A stretch of 64,000 nucleotides of DNA from CAUJIW01 sp963205175 (GCA_041060555.1 JBEUDS010000008.1), one strand, 5' to 3'. Positions 32,785-42,203 are shown, counted from the stretch's first letter. Program-made: numbers and translations. Notes: generated by a model not told the origin, from the sequence alone.

Positions 32785-33960
32785 GTGCTCACCGACGCCC
32801 AGATCGCCATTATCAAGGCCACGGCGCCCGCCGTCGCCGCGAACGCCACCGCCATCACCGGCACCTTCTACCCGCTGATGTTCAGCCGCTTCCCCGAAGT
32901 GCGGACGGTCTTCAACCAGAGCCACCAGCGCGGCGGCGCCCAGCCGCAGGCACTGGCCAACGCGATCATCGCCTACGCCAGCAACATCGACAATCTGGCG
33001 GTGCTGGGCGAGGCCGTGCGCCGGATCGTCGAGAAGCATGTCTCCCTCAACATCACCGCCGAACAGTACGACATCGTCGGCACCTGTCTGATGGAGGCCA
33101 TCGGCACGGTGCTGGGAGATGCCGTCACCCCCGAGGTCGCCGATGCCTGGGGCGCCGCCTACTGGCAGCTGGCGCACATCCTGATCGCGGCGGAGGAAGC
33201 GGAGTATCAGCGCAAGGCGGCGGTGCCCGGGGGCTGGCGCGGCCCGCGCACGGTGCGCGTGGTCCGCAAGCAGCCGGAAAGCGCCGTCATCACCTCCTTC
33301 TGGCTGGAACCGGTGGACGGCGGCCCGCTGATGGACTTCCAGCCCGGCCAGTACATCGGCCTCAAGCTGGTCATCGACGGCGAGACGCTGCATCGCAACT
33401 ACAGCCTGTCGGACTCCCCCAACGGCCGGAGCTATCGCATCTCGGTGAAGCGCGAGCCCGAGGGCCAGGCCTCGGTGTACCTGCATGACCGGGTGCAGGA
33501 AGGCGACACCTTCGACATCTACCCGCCGGCCGGCGAGTTCACGTTGCAGGAGGGCGCCGATCCGGTGGTGCTGCTGACCGCCGGCGTCGGCCAGACTCCG
33601 GCGCTGTCGATGCTCGACAAGGCGGCGGCCGAGGGCCGGCCAGTGATCTATCTGCACGCCGCGCTCAACGGCAAGGTCCACGCCTTCCGCGACCGGGTGG
33701 ACGCCATCGTCGCCCGCGCGCCGCAGGTACGCCGGGCCTATATCTACAGCGAACCGCACGCCGACGACGCCCCCGACCATGTGGGCTTCGTGACGCCGGA
33801 CCTGCTGGAGCAGTATCTGCCCGCCAACCGCGCCGCCGATGTCTATTTCCTCGGCCCCAAGCCGTTCATGCGCAGTGTCCGCCAGTCGCTGCGCGACCTC
33901 GGGGTCGCCGACGCACGGGTCCGCTACGAGTTCTTCGGCCCGCTGGAGGCGCTGGACTGA
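32785..33960 (+). CDS. hmp: Flavohemoglobin (nitric oxide dioxygenase)
   Basis: This 391-residue cytosolic enzyme oxidises NO to nitrate with O2 and NAD(P)H. The globin domain (1-140) has Y29, Q53, proximal H85 and Y95 in their canonical places. The FAD domain carries HRNYSLSD and the NAD domain GVGQTPALSMLDKA. The GTG start follows AAGGAGG. It is transcribed from the sigma-54 promoter upstream and paired with divergent norR, forming an NO-detoxification unit. Confidence 0.98.
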   Translation: MLTDAQIAIIKATAPAVAANATAITGTFYPLMFSRFPEVRTVFNQSHQRGGAQPQALANAIIAYASNIDNLAVLGEAVRRIVEKHVSLNITAEQYDIVGTCLMEAIGTVLGDAVTPEVADAWGAAYWQLAHILIAAEEAEYQRKAAVPGGWRGPRTVRVVRKQPESAVITSFWLEPVDGGPLMDFQPGQYIGLKLVIDGETLHRNYSLSDSPNGRSYRISVKREPEGQASVYLHDRVQEGDTFDIYPPAGEFTLQEGADPVVLLTAGVGQTPALSMLDKAAAEGRPVIYLHAALNGKVHAFRDRVDAIVARAPQVRRAYIYSEPHADDAPDHVGFVTPDLLEQYLPANRAADVYFLGPKPFMRSVRQSLRDLGVADARVRYEFFGPLEALD

Positions 33961-33989
33961 TCCGGGCGCGCGCCGCCCCACCCTCGTCT

Positions 33990-34019
33990 GGCACCCGCAC
34001 GTCCCTGCGGGCGGGTGCC
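33990..34019 (+). terminator. Hairpin after hmp
   Basis: A 9-bp perfect stem, GGCACCCGC / GCGGGTGCC with a 12-nt loop, lies 30 nt after the hmp stop. It has no T-run, so it may be a weak terminator. The rest of the 264-nt gap holds no supported gene. Confidence 0.4.
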
Positions 34020-34224
34020 GGCGGGCGATGCCATGATTTCCTCCATGTACACACGAACATGGTGTCGCCGGGCGCCCGGGGCGGGAAACCGCTCCGGGCG
34101 TTTCCCGTAGTGCCGGGCCGACCCGGCGCACCGCCGCATGACATGGATCAGGCAGGCGCTCGCGCCCCATGTTAGAAGATGCGCATGAACCCGCGCACAT
34201 CCGCGCCGGACAGGAGGACCGACC

Positions 34225-34419
34225 ATGCCCGTCAACGAAGGCAAGCTCGACCGGATGCTGCGCGTCATCGCCGGCCTGGTGCTGATCGCCCTGGTGTTCG
34301 TCGGCCCCAGGACCGCCTGGGGCTGGATCGGCGTGGTGCCGCTGCTCACCGGCCTGGTGGGCTTCTGCCCGCTCTACACGGTACTTGGCCTCAATACCTG
34401 CCCGACGAAGCGCGACTAG
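34225..34419 (+). CDS. DUF2892 (YgaP-type) small membrane protein
   Basis: This 64-residue protein begins MPVNEGKLDRMLRVIAG and has two helices (LVLIALVFVG and GWIGVVPLLTGLVGFCPLYTVLG). The CPLYTVLGLNTC segment is typical of this inner-membrane family, often found alone or fused to rhodanese. The start follows AGGAGG. It follows hmp but is separated by a hairpin. Confidence 0.9.
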   Translation: MPVNEGKLDRMLRVIAGLVLIALVFVGPRTAWGWIGVVPLLTGLVGFCPLYTVLGLNTCPTKRD

Positions 34420-34525
34420 TCCGGCCCGAACCGTTGCCCTCGGACAGGAAGTGCCGCGGCCGGAGCGTCAGGCTGCCGGCGCCTGGCCCATGACCAACTC
34501 TCGACACGACCGCGCCGAAAATTCT

Positions 34526-34578
34526 TGACGCCTGTTATATTGTGCGCGATTTAATCGCTATCGATATAACAGGCGTCA
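34526..34578. promoter_or_regulatory. 15-bp inverted repeat with embedded palindrome, promoter region
   Basis: Perfect arms TGACGCCTGTTATAT (34526-34540) and ATATAACAGGCGTCA (34564-34578) enclose a 23-nt loop. The loop contains a second inverted repeat, GCGAT-TTA-ATCGC (34546-34558). A TTGACG -35 box (34525-34530) overlaps the left arm, with GATTTA or TTTAAT as possible -10. The site ends 16 nt before the lipoprotein gene and looks like an operator for one or two regulators. Confidence 0.6.
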
Positions 34579-34594
34579 CAAGATGAGGTGTCCC

Positions 34595-35212
34595 ATGCAG
34601 GCTTTGGCGAGAACCGCGCTCCTGGCCGCCGCCGCCGTCGGCCTTGCCGCGCTCACCGGCTGTTCGCCGCCCACGCCGGCGAAGACGCCGCCGCAGACCC
34701 GTCAGATCACGCAGGCCGACTTTGGCTGCATGCGGGAGCTGATGCCGGTTGGCCGATTCTATGTCGGCAATCTCGCCGGCAATTTGGAAGAGACGGTCAG
34801 GGTCGCCCAATCGGCGACCGGCGGCACCTTTCCGGCGGGGTCGGTGGTGCAGCTCGTCCCGACCGAGGTCATGATCAAGCGCGAGGCCGGTTTCAGCGCG
34901 GCGACGAACGACTGGGAGTTCTTCGAGCTCGATGTCAGCCCCCGGGGGTCGGCGATCCGCCGGCGTGGTCATGTCGATGTCGTCAACCGCTTCGGTGGCA
35001 ACTGCCTGGAATGCCACGCCAAGGCCGGGAAGCAGTGGGACATGATCTGCTCGACGGACCACGGCTGCGACCCGATTCCGCTTACCGACGACATGATCCG
35101 CGCCCTGCAGAAGACCGATCCGCGCTGTCCGCCAGCCACACTGACGGACGCGGAGTCCGAGGCGCTGAACTCGCTGCTTCAGTTTACCGCCCCGCCCCCT
35201 GCCGAACCCTGA
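34595..35212 (+). CDS. Lipoprotein with a single c-type haem motif
   Basis: This 205-residue protein has a lipoprotein signal peptide with lipobox LTGC, so it is anchored on the periplasmic side. A CxxCH motif (GNCLECHAKAGKQWD) predicts covalent haem c, and other Cys residues follow (MICSTDHGCDP, DPRCPP). The layout is reminiscent of cytochrome P460-type beta proteins, but family membership is not certain. ATG 34595 follows GAGGTG. It probably forms an operon with the MAPEG gene 14 nt downstream. Confidence 0.8.
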   Translation: MQALARTALLAAAAVGLAALTGCSPPTPAKTPPQTRQITQADFGCMRELMPVGRFYVGNLAGNLEETVRVAQSATGGTFPAGSVVQLVPTEVMIKREAGFSAATNDWEFFELDVSPRGSAIRRRGHVDVVNRFGGNCLECHAKAGKQWDMICSTDHGCDPIPLTDDMIRALQKTDPRCPPATLTDAESEALNSLLQFTAPPPAEP

Positions 35213-35226
35213 AGATGGAGCTTCCC

Positions 35227-35646
35227 ATGACGGTTGAAATCCTCGCCGCCCTCGTCGTCATCGCGCTGGGCGTCGTGCAGGTCACCCTCCAGGCGATCGA
35301 GTATCGCCGCGTGCATGGCGTGCCTTACGCAAATTCAGCACAGGACACCCCCTCGCCGGTGGCGGATTCCCCGCTGCTGGGCCGGCTGACGCGAGCGCTG
35401 CGCAACCTGCACGAAACGCTGCCCTTCTTTCTCGGCGTCGTGATCATCCTCGCCCTGATGCAAGTCAGCACCCCGGGCACCCGCACGGCCGCGATGACCT
35501 TCGCGGCGGCGCGGATCGTCTATCTGCCGCTCTACGCGTTGGGCGTGCCCTACCTGCGGGGTCTGGTCTGGACGATTTCCTTTGGCGCGCTGATCTCGCT
35601 GCTGGTCGCGGCCTTCAGCGCGGCGGACTGGTCGGTGCTCGGGTGA
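35227..35646 (+). CDS. MAPEG-family membrane protein
   Basis: The 139-residue protein has four predicted helices (ILAALVVIALGVVQVTLQAI; TLPFFLGVVIILALMQV; AAARIVYLPLYALGVPYLR; ISFGALISLLVAAF). The RIVYLPLYALGVPYLRGLVW stretch is typical of bacterial MAPEG proteins, relatives of microsomal glutathione transferase. ATG 35227 follows GGAG at 6 nt. It follows the haem lipoprotein in the same direction. Confidence 0.88.
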   Translation: MTVEILAALVVIALGVVQVTLQAIEYRRVHGVPYANSAQDTPSPVADSPLLGRLTRALRNLHETLPFFLGVVIILALMQVSTPGTRTAAMTFAAARIVYLPLYALGVPYLRGLVWTISFGALISLLVAAFSAADWSVLG

Positions 35647-35651
35647 ATGCC

Positions 35652-35670
35652 GGCCGGGCCTGACCCGGCC
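35652..35670 (+). terminator. Hairpin between MAPEG gene and htpG
   Basis: The stem GGCCGGG-CCTGA-CCCGGCC lies in the 41-nt gap between convergent genes. It has no T-run, so termination is likely but weakly supported. Confidence 0.4.
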
Positions 35671-35687
35671 GTCACGCCACCACCGGC

Positions 35688-37574
35688 TCAGGCGAGACCG
35701 CGCGACAGCAGCTCGGCCAGCCGGCTGGCAAAGCCCGCCGGGTCGGGCAGCGGCTCGCCCTCCAGAATGCGCGCCTGATCGAGCAGCAGCTGGCTGGCCA
35801 AGGCGATGCTGTCGTAGCTGCCGTCCTCGCCCGCGCGGGCGGCGAGCCGGCGCACCAGCGCGTGGCGCGGATTGAGTTCGAGCACGCGCGGCGCCACCGC
35901 GTTCAGCCGGTCGTGCGCCTTCAGCATACGCGCCAGCCGCAGGTCCATGTCGCCCTCGTCGGCGACCAGGCAGGCGGGGCTGGCCACCAGCCGGTCGGAG
36001 GCGCGGATGTCCTTCACTGCCTCGCCCAGCACCCCCTTCATCACCTCGACCAGCCGCGCCAGATCGACCTCCGGCACCGCCTCGCCCTCCGCCGGCGCCT
36101 CCCCGAGATCCTTCAGCCTGGCATCGGCCCTGGTCACCGACTGGAACGGCTTGCCATCGAATTCGTGGATGGCACCCAGCCAGAAATCGTCGATCGGGTC
36201 GGTGAGCAGCAGCACCTCGACGCCGCGCGCCTTGTAGCCTTCCAGCTGCGGGCTGTGCGCGCCGCCATCGTCGGCGGTGAGGTAGTAGATCGCGTCCTGG
36301 CCGTCCTTCATCCGCCCCGCATAGTCGGCGAGAGTGGTCCAGCCCTCGACCCCGGTGGACTTGAAGCGGGCAAGCTTCAGCAGCTCGTCGCGCCGCTCGA
36401 AATCCTCGTACAGGCCTTCCTTCAGCACCCGGCCGAAAGTCTCCCAGATTTTCAGGTAGCTCTCGGGCTCCTTGTCGGCCAGCCGGGCGTAGTCGGCGAG
36501 CACCTTGCCGGTGATCGCCTTCTTCATGGCCGCCAGCACCGGATTGTGCTGCAGCATCTCACGGGAGATGTTGAGCGCCAGATCCTGGGCATCGACGACG
36601 CCGCGCAGGAAGCGCAGCCAGGGCGGCAGCAAGCTGTCGCACTCGTCGGTGATGAACACCCGGCGAACGTAGAGCTTCACCTTCGACTTGCGCTCGGGCT
36701 CGTAGAGGTCGAACGGCGGGGTGGACGGCGTGAACAGCAGGCAGGTGTAGTCGAGCTTGCCTTCGGCCTTGAAATGCAGCGTGCGCGCCGGCGCGTCGAA
36801 CTGGCCGCCGACATGGCGATAGAATTCGGCGTAGTCCTTGTCCTCGATCTCCGATTTCGGCCGCGTCCACAGCGCCTGGGCGGCGTTGACCGCCTCCGGC
36901 ACCTCCGCGCCCAGCGCCAGCTTCACCGGCACCGCGATGTGGTCGGAATAGGTGCGCACGATGGATTGCAGGCGGTACTTCTCCAGGAACTCGCCCGCGT
37001 CCTCCTTCATGTGCAGCGTGATGGTGGTGCCGGCGGCCTCGCGGTGGGCGGGTTCGAGGGTGAAGCTGCCCAGCCCGTCGGACACCCACTCCCACGCCTC
37101 GTCCGCACCGGCGCGGCGGCTGACCACCGTCACCTTGTCGGCGACCATGAAGGCGGAATAGAAGCCGACGCCGAACTGGCCGATCAGCTCCGGCGCGCTG
37201 TGCCTGGTCTCGGCGGTCTTCATCGCTTCCATGAAGCGGGCGGTGCCGGAGCGCGCGATGGTGCCCAGATTGTCGATCATCTCCTGGCGGGTCATGCCGA
37301 TGCCGGAATCGGCAAGCGTCAGCGTTTTCGCCTGCGGATCGACGGTGATGGCGATCTCCAGCGGCGTGTCGCCCAGCAGGCTGGCGTCGGTCAGCGCCTC
37401 GTAGCGGCGCCGGTCGCAGGCGTCGGCGGCATTGGAAATCAGCTCGCGCAGGAAAATCTCGCGCTCGGAATAGACCGAGTGCGTCATCATGTGCAGCAGC
37501 TTGGCGACCTCGGCCTGAAAACCGAAGGTCTCGGGCGTCTGGGTGGCGTCGCGGTCAGCCATGGCGGTCATCAT
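35688..37574 (-). CDS. htpG: Chaperone HtpG (Hsp90)
   Basis: This 628-residue ATP-dependent chaperone carries the N-terminal ATPase motifs EIFLRELISNAADACD, DSGIGMTRQEMIDNLGTIA and QFGVGFYSAFMV. The middle and C-terminal dimerisation domains are present. ATG 37562 (MADRDATQTPET) is an alternative start. It is monocistronic. No CIRCE element was seen upstream. Confidence 0.97.
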   Translation of the reverse strand: MMTAMADRDATQTPETFGFQAEVAKLLHMMTHSVYSEREIFLRELISNAADACDRRRYEALTDASLLGDTPLEIAITVDPQAKTLTLADSGIGMTRQEMIDNLGTIARSGTARFMEAMKTAETRHSAPELIGQFGVGFYSAFMVADKVTVVSRRAGADEAWEWVSDGLGSFTLEPAHREAAGTTITLHMKEDAGEFLEKYRLQSIVRTYSDHIAVPVKLALGAEVPEAVNAAQALWTRPKSEIEDKDYAEFYRHVGGQFDAPARTLHFKAEGKLDYTCLLFTPSTPPFDLYEPERKSKVKLYVRRVFITDECDSLLPPWLRFLRGVVDAQDLALNISREMLQHNPVLAAMKKAITGKVLADYARLADKEPESYLKIWETFGRVLKEGLYEDFERRDELLKLARFKSTGVEGWTTLADYAGRMKDGQDAIYYLTADDGGAHSPQLEGYKARGVEVLLLTDPIDDFWLGAIHEFDGKPFQSVTRADARLKDLGEAPAEGEAVPEVDLARLVEVMKGVLGEAVKDIRASDRLVASPACLVADEGDMDLRLARMLKAHDRLNAVAPRVLELNPRHALVRRLAARAGEDGSYDSIALASQLLLDQARILEGEPLPDPAGFASRLAELLSRGLA

Positions 37575-37646
37575 CCCCTGATCGTTACCGGTTCCTGACG
37601 CCGGATTTAGGGATGGCGAGCCGGAAACGGAAGAGGGGTCACGTGC

Positions 37647-38645
37647 TCAGTCGCGCAGCAGCGCCATCCCGCGACGGTTGAGCACGGCAGCCTGGGCGGC
37701 CGGCAGCGTGAAGGCATAGGCGCGCAGGTCGTTGATGGCGTGGGCCTCGGCCTCGCCCCTGGTCTTGGCCTCCGCCGCGAGGCCCAGTGGCGCCACGAAG
37801 TGGGCATTGATGCGCACCTGCGACACCGCGCCGGCCGGCTTCGCCAGCAGCGTCACCACCAGTCCATCGAAGGTCTCGACGAAAATCATGCTGGCGCCCG
37901 GCCAGCTGATGTCCCTGGCGGAGGCAAGCCCGGTGAACGACAGGTCGCCATAGACACGGGCCGACTGCTCGATTGCCGCCGGGTTGGCGCGGGCCGCGTC
38001 ACCACTGGTGAGCTGGAACGGCTGACCGGCGAGACCGCGCGCGAAGGCGGCGATGTCGCCGTCGGCATGGAGCACCCGCACCGACTTGATACGCTCGGGC
38101 GCGATCGCCGGTAGCCTCAGCGTGGTCCAGCGGGCAGCCTCCAGCGCCAGTGCCGGCAAGCCGCTGGCGATCACCGGGGCCGACGCCCCCTCCACCCGCG
38201 CATAGACCTGATCGTCGCCGGCGGGCTTGCCAATGGTCAGCGCCGCCAGCATCTTGCCGCCGGCATCCCGCACCGTCACCTGCACCCCTGCATCCAGACC
38301 GGACGTCATCGCCGGCAGATCCTTCGGCTGCGCGGCCACGATGCCGGCGCTCGCCACGGCATCGAGCACCTGGTCCACCATCTCCGCACGCGCCGGCGCG
38401 TTGCCGGCACTGGCCAGCACCCAGCTGCCGTCCTTCGTGCGAGCCAGCTCAACCGCACCGGGCGGACCGGCGATGCGCAGCCGCGCCACTGCCGGCACCT
38501 GTTCATCGAAACCCGGCAGCAGGGCGTCATTCCCGCTGAAGGCACCCCGGCCCAGCAGCATCATGGCCAGCACCAGTGCCGCCGCCAGCGTCACGCCGAG
38601 CATGATCCAGCGTTTGGCCTGCGGCGTCAGTGCCATCATTGTCAT
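37647..38645 (-). CDS. DUF4340-type protein of the Gld-like ABC cluster
   Basis: The 332-residue protein has one N-terminal helix (WIMLGVTLAAALVLAMMLL) and a large extracytoplasmic beta-rich region with repeated DUF4340-like segments (LTIGKPAGDDQVYARVEGA; RWTTLRLPAIAPERIKSVRV). DUF4340 genes usually follow a GldG-like gene, as here. The start at 38645 overlaps the GldG-like stop by 4 nt. It is the last gene of a four-gene operon. Confidence 0.88.
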   Translation of the reverse strand: MTMMALTPQAKRWIMLGVTLAAALVLAMMLLGRGAFSGNDALLPGFDEQVPAVARLRIAGPPGAVELARTKDGSWVLASAGNAPARAEMVDQVLDAVASAGIVAAQPKDLPAMTSGLDAGVQVTVRDAGGKMLAALTIGKPAGDDQVYARVEGASAPVIASGLPALALEAARWTTLRLPAIAPERIKSVRVLHADGDIAAFARGLAGQPFQLTSGDAARANPAAIEQSARVYGDLSFTGLASARDISWPGASMIFVETFDGLVVTLLAKPAGAVSQVRINAHFVAPLGLAAEAKTRGEAEAHAINDLRAYAFTLPAAQAAVLNRRGMALLRD

Positions 38646-40516
38646 CCCCTTGCCTTCGCCCGCCGCCAGCGACGCCATAGCGCGCCGACAGCAGCCACCA
38701 TCACGACCACAACCGGCATGAAGGCGATGTTGGCGCCCGCCAGCAAGGTCTCCAGTCCTTCGACTTCGGCCCGCAGATCGCGCTGGACCGCCCGGAGGTC
38801 GCGGCGCGTCTGCACCATCAGGTCACGCACCCGGGCGAGTTCGGCTTCCTGCGACTCACCCTGGGCCTCCAGCGTCCGCAGCCGCTGCTCCGAGTCCCGC
38901 AGCGCCTGCTCCAGGTCGGCCTGGCGATCGAGGAACCGGCGCTCGGCCCGCTGGCGCAGTTGCTCCATCACCACGAACGGCCGGGTCGCCACCCCGCGCG
39001 AGCGCAGCGACACCAGCGTATCGGCGCCCAGCAGCGTATCGGCCACGTTGAGCACGAACGCACCGTTGTCGGCGAACGGCGTGAACACCCGCTGGCCCAG
39101 CAGCATCTGCGGCTGGGCCCACATCTGGTCTTCCAGCAGATCAGTGTCGGCGACCACCACCACGGCGGTCGGCGCTGACCGCGCATCAACGCCGCCCGCG
39201 ACCGGAAAGGCCGATGGCAGCCGGCCGGTCAGCCGGGCCGCCAGCACATAGGTATCGCCCGAGGCGCGGAAGCTACGGATCAGCCCCACCGGGTCCGGCC
39301 CGGCGGCCAGCCGCTCCACCGGCACCAGCTGGGCGGCATTCGAGGACGTGATGAGCGGCGTCGCCGTCACGCCGGCCGGCGGCTTCAGCCGCAACTGGCC
39401 GGCCGCCGCGACATTGAGCTGGCGCAGGCTGGCGGTGGCGACGTCGTGCGCGTTCATCGCCTCGCGCGGCAGCGCCAGCCAGGGCAGATAGGTGACCAGG
39501 GTCGGCGCCCCGCCGGCATCGGCACCCATGTCCACCCGCTGCGCGAAACGGCCGTCAGCCACCACATGGCGATCGTCCAGGTCGACACCCCAGGCCGCCA
39601 GCAGCGGCCGCAGGTCGGAGCGCGAGGCCACCATGCCCGGCTGGTCGCCAAGGCCCAGCCCCTGATCGGGTCCGCCGCCGGTCGCCCGGCCGATCTCCGA
39701 CAGCGGATCGACAAGGGCCAGCAGACGCCCGCCCGCCATCACGAAGGCATCGACAGCACGCAGCTGCGCTTCGGTCAGCCGCGGCGGATGAGCAAGCACC
39801 AGAAGACGGGTGCCTTCGGGAATGACGGCGCTCTCGGGATCCATCAGCCGCACGTCGAACGACTGCCGCAACTGATCGTAGATGACGTAGGGCGCCGACT
39901 GTCCCTGCATCATCGCCACCGGTCCGCCATGGCCGAAGGCGAGCGGCAGCGACGACAGCACGGCGACGCGGGGCAGCTCGGGCGTGGTCAGCCGCTGGAT
40001 CAGCCGCGCCAGGTCATACTCCAGCTGCGGCTCGCGGTCCGGCGCCAGGAACGGGATCACCTCGCGCGCGGCCGGCCGCCCCGCCGAGGCCGGGCGCTCG
40101 CCCACCAGGCCGAGATAAACGGACGTGCCGTTGCCCAGGTCCACCCCGCGCAGACCGGCGGCCACCGCCGCATCCTCGGTCGCGGAGAAGGCCTCGGGGT
40201 CGACGCGCTTCACCCGCAGCTTGCCGTCGGACGCGCGGACGAACGCCTCCAGCAGATCGGCGACGCGTCGGCCGTACAGGTTGATCTGCGGCGCCGCCGC
40301 CGTCTCCTGTTCGGAGAAATACAATGTCAGTTTGACCGAGGCGGGCAATGCCGCCAGCAGCCGGACCGCGCCGGGGCTCAGCGTGTACAGGCGGTCCTCG
40401 GTGAGATCGAGACGGGCGCGGCCCGTCAGCAGATTGCTCGCAATGACCGCCAGAACGAACAGCAGCGCCAGCACCAGCAGCGCCAGCGGCCCCCGGGGCA
40501 ACAGGCGACGGCTCAT
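38642..40516 (-). CDS. GldG-like ABC-associated extracytoplasmic protein
   Basis: The 624-residue protein has a helix at each end (LALLVLALLFVLAVIASNLL and AFMPVVVVMVAAVGALWRRW). The start region RLDLTEDRLYTLSPGAVRLL is characteristic of the GldG/ABC_transp_aux family. A coiled coil lies at about residues 525-595 (RFLDRQADLEQALRDSEQ...). The start is ATG 40516, or GTG 40519 as an alternative. It is expected to work with the ATPase and permease encoded just upstream. Confidence 0.92.
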   Translation of the reverse strand: MSRRLLPRGPLALLVLALLFVLAVIASNLLTGRARLDLTEDRLYTLSPGAVRLLAALPASVKLTLYFSEQETAAAPQINLYGRRVADLLEAFVRASDGKLRVKRVDPEAFSATEDAAVAAGLRGVDLGNGTSVYLGLVGERPASAGRPAAREVIPFLAPDREPQLEYDLARLIQRLTTPELPRVAVLSSLPLAFGHGGPVAMMQGQSAPYVIYDQLRQSFDVRLMDPESAVIPEGTRLLVLAHPPRLTEAQLRAVDAFVMAGGRLLALVDPLSEIGRATGGGPDQGLGLGDQPGMVASRSDLRPLLAAWGVDLDDRHVVADGRFAQRVDMGADAGGAPTLVTYLPWLALPREAMNAHDVATASLRQLNVAAAGQLRLKPPAGVTATPLITSSNAAQLVPVERLAAGPDPVGLIRSFRASGDTYVLAARLTGRLPSAFPVAGGVDARSAPTAVVVVADTDLLEDQMWAQPQMLLGQRVFTPFADNGAFVLNVADTLLGADTLVSLRSRGVATRPFVVMEQLRQRAERRFLDRQADLEQALRDSEQRLRTLEAQGESQEAELARVRDLMVQTRRDLRAVQRDLRAEVEGLETLLAGANIAFMPVVVVMVAAVGALWRRWRRAKARG

Positions 40517-41268
40517 CACGCGCCCTCCCGCTTCAGGTCAACCACCACCACCGTGGCCACCAGCCAGACGATGATCAGCGCCAGGAAGTAAAGCAGATCG
40601 CCAAGATCCAGCACGCCCCGGGTGATGGCGCTGAAATGGGTCAGGAAACTGAGCGAGGTGATAAATCCGATGAGTGAAGACGGCGCCCAGCCCTGCAGGA
40701 AATCCGTCACCATCGGCAGCCCGGCGACGAGAAACAGGAAGCACAGCATCACGCTGGCGACAAAGGCGCTGGTCTGGCTGCGGGTGGTGGCTGACAGGCA
40801 GCCACTGATGGCAAGATAACCGCCCGCCATCAGCCATGACGCCAGGTAGGACGCGACAATCACGCCATTGTCAGGCCGGCCCAGCAGATTGACGGTCAGC
40901 CACAACGGCCAGGTCAGCAACAGCGCGACGCCCACGAAAGCCCAGGCGGCGAGGAACTTGCCCAGCGTCGCCCCGGCCGTGGAAACCGGCAGGGTCAGCA
41001 GCAGTTCCATGGTGCCGGAGCGGCGCTCCTCCGCCCAGAGCCGCATGGCCAGAGCCGGCGCCAGCAGCAGGAACAGCCAGGGATGGAACTGGAAGAAGGA
41101 CTCAAGGTCCGCCCGTCCCCGGCCGAAAAAATCGCCGACGTAGAAAGCGAACACGTTGGATGCGACCAGAAACACCACCAGGAAAACGGTGGCGAGCGGA
41201 GTCGCGAAATAGCCGGTGAACTCCCGCGCGAACACCGCCCGCCAGCCTGTCAGCAGCCCGCCCGTCAC
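40516..41268 (-). CDS. ABC-2-type permease (GldF-like)
   Basis: This 250-residue protein has six predicted helices. It begins GWRAVFAREFTGYFATPLATVFLVVFL and contains RLWAEERRSGTMELLLTLPVS, the hallmark of ABC-2 permeases of the GldF/NatB group. The GTG start overlaps the ATPase stop by 4 nt, and the end overlaps the GldG-like gene. Confidence 0.93.
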   Translation of the reverse strand: MTGGLLTGWRAVFAREFTGYFATPLATVFLVVFLVASNVFAFYVGDFFGRGRADLESFFQFHPWLFLLLAPALAMRLWAEERRSGTMELLLTLPVSTAGATLGKFLAAWAFVGVALLLTWPLWLTVNLLGRPDNGVIVASYLASWLMAGGYLAISGCLSATTRSQTSAFVASVMLCFLFLVAGLPMVTDFLQGWAPSSLIGFITSLSFLTHFSAITRGVLDLGDLLYFLALIIVWLVATVVVVDLKREGA

Positions 41269-42203
41269 GCCGCGTCCTCCTCGGCATGGGTCAGCGCGCG
41301 GAATACGTCATCCAGCCGTCCGGCCTCCACCACCAGGTCCAGCGGCACGACCTTGAGGTCGGACAAGCGCTGCCGCACGGCATCCAGGAAGGGCGCGCCA
41401 TCGGGCGACAGCAGGGTCACCTGGACCCGACCGTCCGGCAGCGTCCGCAACTCGTGGCGCCAGCCATTGGTCACCGCGCCGACGGCGGCGGCGATCGGGA
41501 AGGTCAGCGTCACGGCATGGGCATAGCGGGACTTGGCGCGCAACTGCTCCGGCGTGCCATCGGCGACGATGCGGCCCCGGTCGACAATGACAACCCGCGA
41601 GCACATCGCCTCCACTTCTTCCAGGATGTGCGTCGACACGATGATCGCCCGGCCGGGCCGCAGGCCGGCGATCAGGTCACGTACCGCCTGCTTCTGGTTG
41701 GGATCCAGCCCGTCGGTGGGTTCGTCGAGCACCAGCGCCAACGGGTCGTGCATGACCGCCTGCGCCAGGCCGACGCGGCGGCGAAACCCCTTCGACAGGG
41801 TGTCGATACCCTGCGATCGAACGCGACCCAGCGCCAGCCGGTCGATAATCGATCCGATGGCGGCGCGCGCGGCCGCGCGATCGAGGCCGCGCGCGGCGGC
41901 ACAGAAACGCAGGAACGGCTCGACCGCCATCTCGGTATACAGCGGCGCACCTTCGGGCAGATAGCCCAGTGCCCGACGGGCGGCCAGCGGATCGGCCCAG
42001 ACATCGAGACCGTTGACCAGCGCCCGGCCGGCGGTCGGCCGCAGATAGCCCGTCAGCATGCGCAGGGTTGTGGTCTTGCCCGCACCATTGGGGCCAAGCA
42101 GCCCGAGCACTTCGCCGGCCGCCACCTTCAGACTGAGGCTGCGGACGGCCTCAACGGCTCCGTAGCGCTTGATCAGGCTGTCAGCTTCGAGCGAGACGGT
42201 CAT
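41265..42203 (-). CDS. ABC transporter ATPase (GldA-like)
   Basis: The 312-residue ATPase has Walker A GPNGAGKTT, Q-loop GYLPEGAPLYTEM, an LSKGFRRRVGLAQA signature and Walker B LALVLDEPTDGLD. A C-terminal extension of about 90 residues is typical of GldA/NatA-type subunits. It leads the operon ATPase-permease-GldG-DUF4340. A pair of direct repeats lies just upstream. Confidence 0.95.
   Translation of the reverse strand: MTVSLEADSLIKRYGAVEAVRSLSLKVAAGEVLGLLGPNGAGKTTTLRMLTGYLRPTAGRALVNGLDVWADPLAARRALGYLPEGAPLYTEMAVEPFLRFCAAARGLDRAAARAAIGSIIDRLALGRVRSQGIDTLSKGFRRRVGLAQAVMHDPLALVLDEPTDGLDPNQKQAVRDLIAGLRPGRAIIVSTHILEEVEAMCSRVVIVDRGRIVADGTPEQLRAKSRYAHAVTLTFPIAAAVGAVTNGWRHELRTLPDGRVQVTLLSPDGAPFLDAVRQRLSDLKVVPLDLVVEAGRLDDVFRALTHAEEDAA

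Noticed and set aside
33866..34144. Short minus-strand frame after hmp
   Set aside because: It overlaps the 3' end of hmp, has no ribosome site, and its Arg/Pro-rich composition looks non-coding.
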